This document shows positions 1 to 4,967 of a DNA stretch of 12,203 nucleotides, in pieces. Position 1 is the stretch's first letter. Each line of letters begins with the position of its first letter. This DNA is from JBCBWG01 sp964579305 (lineage in GTDB: Bacteria; Pseudomonadota; Alphaproteobacteria; Rhizobiales; Hyphomicrobiaceae), in NCBI GenBank assembly GCA_964579305.1, contig CAZOGY010000108.1, forward strand, positions 1 through 12,203. Reading direction: 5' to 3'. The notes under the pieces were generated by a model, which worked only from the letters and a program-made list of their open reading frames with translations, was not told where the DNA came from and made no database searches. Position numbers and translations under genes: made by a program.

Positions 1-62
1 CCGGAATCGAACCGGGGTATACGGATTTGCAGTCCGCTGCGTCACCACTCCGCCACGTGGCC
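1..62 (-). tRNA. tRNA-Cys (GCA), 3' end cut off by the window edge
   Basis: Read on the minus strand, the tRNA begins at position 62 with GGCCACG (acceptor 5' strand), followed by the D-arm (GGCGGAGTGGTGACGC). The anticodon stem-loop has stem GCGGA/TCCGT and loop CTGCAAA, which places anticodon GCA at plus-strand positions 30-28 and identifies a cysteine tRNA. The T-arm starts with CCCCGGTTCGATTCCGG and runs to the first base of the window. The 3' acceptor strand (expected CGTGGCC), discriminator and any CCA lie outside. No intron or mismatch was seen in the anticodon stem apart from one G-U pair. The gene is divergent from the methyltransferase-like gene to its right. Confidence 0.95.
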
Positions 63-311
63 CCAACCGGCAACACGCATAGTGTGCGTGTCTCGAGTTC
101 TGCGTCTATTAACGCATCTTGTGTGTCTGGGCTGCAAACATGTGCGTTCGCGACAACGATTTGTCAGACATGGTTGCGCCCGCCAGAGGCGCGCATGTAT
201 CACACGGCGCGCCAGCCGCGCAATGCACATCATATCGATGGCAGCAAAACGGCTCGTCCCGCTCTTGCGTATCCTATGCGCCCCTGCCAACCGATTGGAT
301 CATGAGCCGCC
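63..311. other. Intergenic region between divergent tRNA-Cys and the methyltransferase-like gene
   Basis: I see no convincing gene here. A perfect 7-bp inverted repeat, ACACGCA (73-79) and TGCGTGT (85-91), lies about 10 bases upstream of the tRNA 5' end, in what would be its leader. A second, shorter dyad, TGCGT (101-105) and ACGCA (112-116), flanks TATTAA; on the minus strand this reads TTAATA and could be the tRNA gene's -10 box. The possible -35 (TTGCAG on the minus strand, 137-132) is 19 bases away, which is too far to be comfortable. No good promoter was found for the rightward gene. Confidence 0.4.
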
Positions 312-983
312 ATGAGTGACTTCGCTCTTAGTCGTCTGAATATGGTCGAAAGCCAGATCCGGCCGAGCGACGTGACCGACCGGCGCATCATGCGGGCGAT
401 GCTCGCATTGGCGCGTGAAGCTTTCGTGCCGCAGCGGCTTAGGCCCGTGTGCTACATGGATCAGGATTTGATCTTGCCGCCATCGCGCCCTGAGGCAGAG
501 CGGCGCTTCCTGCTTGCACCGCGGGTTCTGGCCAAGATGGTGCAGGCGCTCAATGTTCCAGACGACGGGGTTGTGCTCGATATCGGCTGTGCGACCGGAT
601 ACAGCACGGCGTTGTTGTCGGACATGGCGCGTCGGGTCATTGCGATTGAGAGTGACGGTGCGCTTGCTGATTCGGCGACCGAGACGCTGAGGGCGTTGGA
701 GATCGAGAACGCGCGCGTCATCTCGGGCGCATTGCAGGACGGGGCGGTGGACGAAGCGCCCTTCGATGCCATTCTCATCAACGGTGCGGTCGCAGATGTG
801 CCGGAGGCGCTTCTGGATCAACTCAAGGACGGGGGCCGGCTCGTTGCTGTGCGGAATGGCGATGGGCTTGGCAAGGTCACACAATGGCTGCGGGTTGGGT
901 CGCGGTTTGCGGCATCGTCGATCTTTGATGCTGCAGCGCCCACGCTGAGCGCATTTGCCAGGGAAAAGGGCTTCGTCTTTTAG
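312..983 (+). CDS. Protein-L-isoaspartate O-methyltransferase-like SAM-dependent methyltransferase
   Basis: A 223-residue soluble protein of the PCMT superfamily. The N-terminus (residues 10-40: NMVESQIRPSDVTD, then MLALAREAFVP) matches the usual PCMT opening. Residues 87-96 (VVLDIGCATGY) are SAM-binding motif I, followed by the acidic post-I strand VIAIESD (109-115) and FDAILINGAV as motif II. Classical PCMTs repair isoaspartyl residues by carboxyl methylation and carry a GQTIS-type substrate loop before motif I. Here that stretch reads YMDQDLILPPSRPEAERRFL and lacks the loop, so the repair activity is doubtful even though the fold is clear. To my recollection, genes of this type often sit just upstream of tolC in alphaproteobacteria and are annotated as PCMT by similarity. 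No strong Shine-Dalgarno precedes the chosen ATG, but the conserved N-terminus supports it. It could be a methyltransferase with another substrate. Confidence 0.85.
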   Translation: MSDFALSRLNMVESQIRPSDVTDRRIMRAMLALAREAFVPQRLRPVCYMDQDLILPPSRPEAERRFLLAPRVLAKMVQALNVPDDGVVLDIGCATGYSTALLSDMARRVIAIESDGALADSATETLRALEIENARVISGALQDGAVDEAPFDAILINGAVADVPEALLDQLKDGGRLVAVRNGDGLGKVTQWLRVGSRFAASSIFDAAAPTLSAFAREKGFVF

Positions 984-1408
984 TCCGGCTCACCGGTCAT
1001 TTGCGCCCGTGCCGGCGCAGTCGAGAACCGTTCGATATGCGACGAACTGGGGGGCGTTGACCGTCAGGACCGGCGAGACGACGGCGGCCGCATTTACACC
1101 TCGTTTACTGCGACTCGCGCATTGCTCCGTGTGCAAGCTGTTCGCGTGTTTGCGCGCCCCTGCGTCAGCGTGGCTAGGGGCTTTGGCCGCGCCATGTCCC
1201 GATGCGGTCTCTCGGCTCATCGTGGGCATTGGACGGCGTGTCTGTGTGGTGTTGGCCACGGCGCTCATACGAAACGAGCACAGTCAAAGCGTTTGTCTCG
1301 GTTATCCAGGTTATTCCCGCGTATCACGAGGGAGGATTCGCCCCGCGGTCGAATCGCATATGCGACAAGGGGTTGGCCCAACCGGGCGGTTGGTTGAGCG
1401 GAGCGCTT
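984..1408. other. 425-bp gap before tolC, holding small dyads only
   Basis: No supported gene. The reading frame of tolC stays open upstream to 1202, but that extension lacks a signal-peptide-like or conserved sequence. The left end contains a candidate transcript-end hairpin (1002-1019). Nearer tolC there is a perfect 12-bp palindrome, TCGCATATGCGA (1354-1365), and a short hairpin, GGTTG-GCC-CAACC (1371-1383). A purine-rich GAGGGAGGA at about 1328-1336 looks like a ribosome-binding site but has no start codon at a workable distance. I could not identify a convincing -35/-10 pair for tolC. Confidence 0.4.
1002..1019 (+). terminator. Candidate terminator hairpin after the methyltransferase-like gene
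   Basis: TGCGCC (1002-1007) and GGCGCA (1014-1019) form a 6-bp stem with a 6-base loop, about 20 bases past the stop codon at 983. There is no following T-run, so intrinsic termination is uncertain; it may only be an RNA 3'-end stabiliser or chance in GC-rich DNA. Confidence 0.25.
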
Positions 1409-2872
1409 ATGAACCGGATCGACAGACAGGAACGCAGCCGAGAGCGCTTGGGCCACATGGCCTGGGTGGTCGCGCCGTTCGTTGTGGCGATGGCGCTGGT
1501 CGGCTCGCACGCGGCGGCTATGGCTGAGACGCTGAATGACGCGCTGCGGTCGGCCTACCGCTATAACCCGCAGCTTGAATCGCAACGCGCGACACTGCGT
1601 GCCACGGACGAAGGTGTCGCCCAGGCGATGTCGGGCTATCGCCCCACCGTGAACGGCAACTACCAGTTCGGTATCTCAGAAACCAATACAGACCCCGGTC
1701 GCAACACCGATGGACGGCTGACGCCGCGTTCGTTCGGCTTGACGCTGACGCAGCCGATTTTCCGAGGGTTTCAAACGACAAACGCCGTCAGCGAAGCCGA
1801 AGCGAATGTTCGCGCCGGCCAGCAAACGCTTCGTAACGTCGAGCAGACGGTGTTGCTTGATGCGGCAACGGCTTACGTGGACGTGGTGCGGGATACCGCG
1901 CTGGTACGCTTGCGGCAAAGCAACCTTGAGTTTCTCTCGCGTGAGCTGAAGGCCACCCAGGATCGCTTTCAGGTCGGCGAGGTGACGCGGACCGATGTCG
2001 CTCAGGCACGGGCGCGGCGCGCTGCGGCGCTGTCGGCTTTGGATCTTGCGCGGGCGAACTTGAAGGCCAGCCGCGCGCGTTATGTCCGGGTCGTGGGTCG
2101 CGAGCCGAACCGTCTGATCGCGCCGGGGACGCCGAGTCGCTTTCTGCCAAAATCCCAGCAGGCGGCTGTCCACCTTGCGCTGCAGCAAAACCCCTCGGTG
2201 GTCAACGCGCTCTATCTGGAGCAGGCTGCGCGCTTTGCCGTGAAACGCCTGACGGGCCAGCTTCTGCCTCAGGTCGATTTGAACGCGACCTATAACAATA
2301 CGCGGGGCGGTTCTGTTGGGACATCGCGTTCTGAGACGGGCACGGTCACGGGTAACATCACGATCCCGTTCTATCAGGCGGGCAACACGCGCTCCCAAAT
2401 CCGTGCGGCCAAACATACCCATGTGAGCCGCTTACAAGACGTCGAGCGGGCGCGGACCGAGGCGCGCGAAGCTGCGGTGGCGGCTTGGTCATTGCTGCAG
2501 GCATCGCAGGCGCAATTGCGGTCAGACCGCTCGCAGGTCGACGCAAACCGGATCGCGTTGCAGGGCGTCCAGGAAGAAGAGCGCGTTGGCCAGCGGACGT
2601 TGCTTGACGTGCTCGATGCGCGCCAGGAACTTCTGGATGCGCAAGTGGCGTTGACCACGACGCAGCGTGACATCATCGTGAACGCCTACACGCTGCTCAG
2701 CGCGGTGGGCCGGCTCGATATGATCCAGTTGGGCTTGACCGGGAAGGTCTATGATCCGGACGCGCATTATCACGAATCGCGCCGCAAATGGTTCTCGATC
2801 TCGATCACTCGCAAGGACGGGCGCCATGAAAAGCTCAATCTGTGGGAGCGCTTCAAAGGCACCTACAAGTAG
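1409..2872 (+). CDS. tolC: TolC-family outer-membrane efflux/secretion channel
   Basis: A 487-residue TolC-family channel that would trimerise into an outer-membrane barrel and periplasmic tunnel serving RND/MFS pumps or type I secretion. Starting at the ATG at 1409 gives a charged n-region (MNRIDRQERSRERLGH), a hydrophobic core (MAWVVAPFVVAMALVG) and a signal-peptidase site, AAAMA before ETLNDAL, near residue 39. GAGCGGAG lies upstream at 1396-1403. An ATG at 1457 is a plausible alternative start that keeps the whole signal core. Two outer-membrane-efflux repeats are visible. The first starts with LNDALRSAYRYNPQLESQ and includes SFGLTLTQPIFRG (about residues 108-120). The second has the matching strand GNITIPFYQAG followed by helices with VGQRTLLDVLDARQELLDAQ. 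Length and layout are normal for alphaproteobacterial TolC/BepC. Its partner pump is not in the window, so the substrate is unknown. Confidence 0.93.
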   Translation: MNRIDRQERSRERLGHMAWVVAPFVVAMALVGSHAAAMAETLNDALRSAYRYNPQLESQRATLRATDEGVAQAMSGYRPTVNGNYQFGISETNTDPGRNTDGRLTPRSFGLTLTQPIFRGFQTTNAVSEAEANVRAGQQTLRNVEQTVLLDAATAYVDVVRDTALVRLRQSNLEFLSRELKATQDRFQVGEVTRTDVAQARARRAAALSALDLARANLKASRARYVRVVGREPNRLIAPGTPSRFLPKSQQAAVHLALQQNPSVVNALYLEQAARFAVKRLTGQLLPQVDLNATYNNTRGGSVGTSRSETGTVTGNITIPFYQAGNTRSQIRAAKHTHVSRLQDVERARTEAREAAVAAWSLLQASQAQLRSDRSQVDANRIALQGVQEEERVGQRTLLDVLDARQELLDAQVALTTTQRDIIVNAYTLLSAVGRLDMIQLGLTGKVYDPDAHYHESRRKWFSISITRKDGRHEKLNLWERFKGTYK

Positions 2873-3082
2873 GCTTGCCCAACGCATCTTTCGGTGACGC
2901 GCACGCTCTCATGACCTGCTGCTGGTTGCTTGGTTCGGGTTGTCTTGGAATCCGATGTGCTTCGAAGATGCGCGGCGGTTGGGCTCATTTTTGTGCGGCT
3001 CGATGAGTTTTGCTGGCCGTACCGCACGCTTCTGCCCGATTTTGAACGCGGCTGTCACATACCCGCCGCTGTGTTAGGTTTC

Positions 3083-3124
3083 GAAGAGCATGCCCCAAGC
3101 ATTGGGCTGGCTTCGGGGCGCTTC
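3083..3124 (+). promoter_or_regulatory. Structured popZ leader with two alternative hairpins
   Basis: Within the 280-bp tolC-popZ gap, GCCCCAAGC (3092-3100) can pair with GCTTCGGGGC (3110-3119) as a 9-bp stem with one bulged C and a 9-base loop. An outer GAAG/CTTC (3083-3086 with 3121-3124) could extend it. The same left arm can instead fold locally as CCCAA-GCA-TTGGG (3094-3106), which excludes the larger stem. The structure ends 28 bases before the popZ start and 17 bases before its ribosome-binding AAGG (3142-3145). This could influence expression, or it may be chance in GC-rich DNA. Confidence 0.3.
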
Positions 3125-3152
3125 ACTTCGCGGCGGGCTTGAAGGTGACGGA

Positions 3153-4703
3153 ATGAGTGATCCGAATTCGGCGGGCGATCAGAACTTTGAAGATATCTTG
3201 GCGTCGATCCGCAAAAGCATAACCGAGGATGACGTACCCGCGCCCGCACCACCGGTGCCTGCCCCTGCTCCTGCGCCGGCGGCCAGCCCCGCGGCGCAAC
3301 CGGCAAAGCCCTTTGCGTCGGCACCGTTCCCCGCGCCTTCAGCGTCGGCACCAGCTGCGCAACGATCAGCCTCACCCTCACCCTCGCCGCATCCGGTGGC
3401 CGACAACGATGGGCCCGCCGGCGCTGGGCAATTTTCCGACGCTTTCCGCGCTTTGGCATCGGGACCTGCCGCAGCGGCAGGGCAACCGGTAGAACCCGTG
3501 GCGCCGCAGCCGGCCGCTCCGCAGGCCCCACCGGCCGCTGACCCGCTCGATCTGCAGCCGGTTCGCGCACCGGAGGCCTCGCGCGCACGCCGGCTCGGCG
3601 AGATCCTGGATGCTGCGTCGGAGCCGGCACCATCAGACCAACGGGCTGAGACGCCGGTGCATGACGGACCGGCGTCCGCGCCATCGCTTGCCAATGCGCT
3701 TGGGCAGGTGGTCCCTGGCAACACCGATGGCCCGGCAACAGTGCCGGGAAGCCTTGCCGCTCGCGCACGGCAGGTGGAGCAAGGTGAAACAGCGCGCGAC
3801 GGTGATGCGACGTCCGCGCTGGAACGTTTGCGGGCCTCGATGCCGACGCTGCGCCGGCCGACCCCACGGGAAGCTGCCGATGCCGATGAAGCCCCGCCGC
3901 CGCCATCGATGCGTGATGTTGGGCGATTTGGCCGTGCCGATTTTGGTGCAGCTTCAGACGCCGCGCCTCTCGACAATGCCAAGCCAGCCCAGGCGGCTGA
4001 GACCACGCCGCAAGATGCAGAGGCACAGGACCACGCAACCGGCGCTGCGTTCGCTAAGTCGCCAGCGGATGCACCCGCTGTGAGTACTGATCCAATCGAT
4101 CAAGCATTGAACGCTGCGACGACGGTCGGTGATGCACAAAGCAACCGGCGTGAGGAGGCCGTGGACGCGGTGTTGCCGCCGCGTTCGGCGGGCGCGAGCT
4201 CACGGACGGCAGCGCTTGCGTTGCGTGAGACGTCGGTCGATGAGGCGGATATCGACGACGATATTGAAGATGCGGATCTGCCGATGGCGATTGAAACCCC
4301 TCAGGCGGCCGCTCCTGCGACGCCCGATCGAGAGGCGGACCCTCAACCGTCGCAGGCAGCCGTTGGGCAAGCCAGCGACGCAGGGGCCATGGCGCTTTCG
4401 TTGCGTCCGGCCGATGCATCGCCGGACGGCGTCTCCCCCGCTGGCGCGCGCGATGTTGCCGCACCAATCGCGACACCGGTTACGCCGGCACGTGAGGTGC
4501 GCGCGGGCGGCCAGCCGGCGTCGCTTGAGGATACCGTTGTCGACATGTTGCGGCCCATGCTGCGGCAATGGCTTGATGACAACATGCCGCGATTGGTGGC
4601 GAAGGTTCTCACCGAAGAGAACAAGGACCTTGCCGGGCGGATCGAGCAAGCCGGTCGTCCTGCGGAAAACGCCAGCGATGGCGCGGACAAAAAGCGGGAT
4701 TGA
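3153..4703 (+). CDS. popZ: PopZ-like polar organising protein (DUF2497) with an expanded linker
   Basis: A 516-residue protein with the bipartite PopZ layout. Residues 11-26 (NFEDILASIRKSITED) are the short N-terminal helix that, in Caulobacter, binds client proteins. Residues about 458-497 (LEDTVVDMLRPMLRQWLDDN, then MPRLVAKVLTEENK) are the C-terminal helical oligomerisation domain. The roughly 430 residues between are Pro/Ala/Asp/Glu-rich and predicted disordered. The start at 3153 is preferred over the upstream ATG at 3090 because MSDPNSAGDQNFEDIL is a typical family opening and AAGG (3142-3145) precedes it at good spacing. In Caulobacter, PopZ self-assembles at the cell pole and anchors ParB-bound centromeres and cell-cycle signalling proteins; that protein is 177 residues, so this linker is several times longer. 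The position between tolC and valS agrees with the gene order I recall for Caulobacter. Long minus-strand open frames across it are codon-bias shadows. Confidence 0.9.
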   Translation: MSDPNSAGDQNFEDILASIRKSITEDDVPAPAPPVPAPAPAPAASPAAQPAKPFASAPFPAPSASAPAAQRSASPSPSPHPVADNDGPAGAGQFSDAFRALASGPAAAAGQPVEPVAPQPAAPQAPPAADPLDLQPVRAPEASRARRLGEILDAASEPAPSDQRAETPVHDGPASAPSLANALGQVVPGNTDGPATVPGSLAARARQVEQGETARDGDATSALERLRASMPTLRRPTPREAADADEAPPPPSMRDVGRFGRADFGAASDAAPLDNAKPAQAAETTPQDAEAQDHATGAAFAKSPADAPAVSTDPIDQALNAATTVGDAQSNRREEAVDAVLPPRSAGASSRTAALALRETSVDEADIDDDIEDADLPMAIETPQAAAPATPDREADPQPSQAAVGQASDAGAMALSLRPADASPDGVSPAGARDVAAPIATPVTPAREVRAGGQPASLEDTVVDMLRPMLRQWLDDNMPRLVAKVLTEENKDLAGRIEQAGRPAENASDGADKKRD

Positions 4704-4823
4704 TCGCGGCTGGTGGTGCGCACCGCGGCGTACGTCGGATGGGCTGAGGGTGGTGTGCCTGCCGGCATCACGCGGCGTGTGATCACGTTGCCGCTGGATG
4801 GGTTCATTGCGGCCGCGCGGTGA

Positions 4824-4878
4824 TGTCGTCCAGAATCTAGGCCGGGTCGGACGACACCGGCATCCGGCCAAACGGCCG
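4824..4878 (+). promoter_or_regulatory. Possible pseudoknot and competing hairpin between popZ and valS
   Basis: TGTCGTCC (4824-4831) pairs perfectly with GGACGACA (4849-4856), leaving a 17-base loop. Inside that loop GGCCGG (4840-4845) is complementary to CCGGCC downstream (4864-4869), which is the arrangement of an H-type pseudoknot. CGGCC (4865-4869) can alternatively pair with GGCCG (4874-4878) around an AAAC loop, giving a competing hairpin. The element lies in the 264-bp popZ-valS gap, about 120 bases after the popZ stop and just before the putative valS promoter. With no T-run it is not a standard terminator. It could be a 3'-end structure of the popZ mRNA or part of a longer valS leader. 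Confidence 0.3.
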
Positions 4879-4883
4879 CTTGG

Positions 4884-4912
4884 TTGACACGTGCAGAAGG
4901 GCTGGCCTAGCT
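4884..4912 (+). promoter_or_regulatory. Putative housekeeping promoter of valS
   Basis: A perfect -35 box, TTGACA (4884-4889), is followed 17 bases later by CTAGCT (4907-4912). Read as GCCTAGCTC, the second box is close to the GCTANAWC-like -10 of alphaproteobacterial housekeeping promoters. It lies 56 bases ahead of the valS start. The -10 is weak against the TATAAT consensus. Confidence 0.5.
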
Positions 4913-4967
4913 CGCGCACCTGCGCGTCGCGCGCGGTCCTGGACAACGCTGCACGAATGGTCTCGCT

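Noticed and set aside
1202..1408. In-frame upstream extension of tolC to 1202
   Set aside because: The extension places about 69 non-conserved residues before a clear signal peptide, so the start at 1409 (or 1457) is more likely.
2877..2984. GCCCAAC (2877-2883) and GTTGGGC (2978-2984), the latter followed by a T-rich stretch, as a tolC terminator
   Set aside because: The 94-base loop between 7-bp arms makes a functional terminator unlikely.
3090..3152. Upstream ATG for popZ at 3090
   Set aside because: It lies in the hairpin-forming leader. The ATG at 3153 has a good ribosome-binding site and the typical PopZ N-terminus.
3055..4038. Minus-strand open frames of about 330 and 350 residues antisense to popZ and the valS start (3055-4038 and 4200-5255)
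   Set aside because: They mirror the high-GC codon bias of popZ and the start of valS. Their translations are Arg/Pro/His-rich with no domain, and they have no ribosome-binding site.
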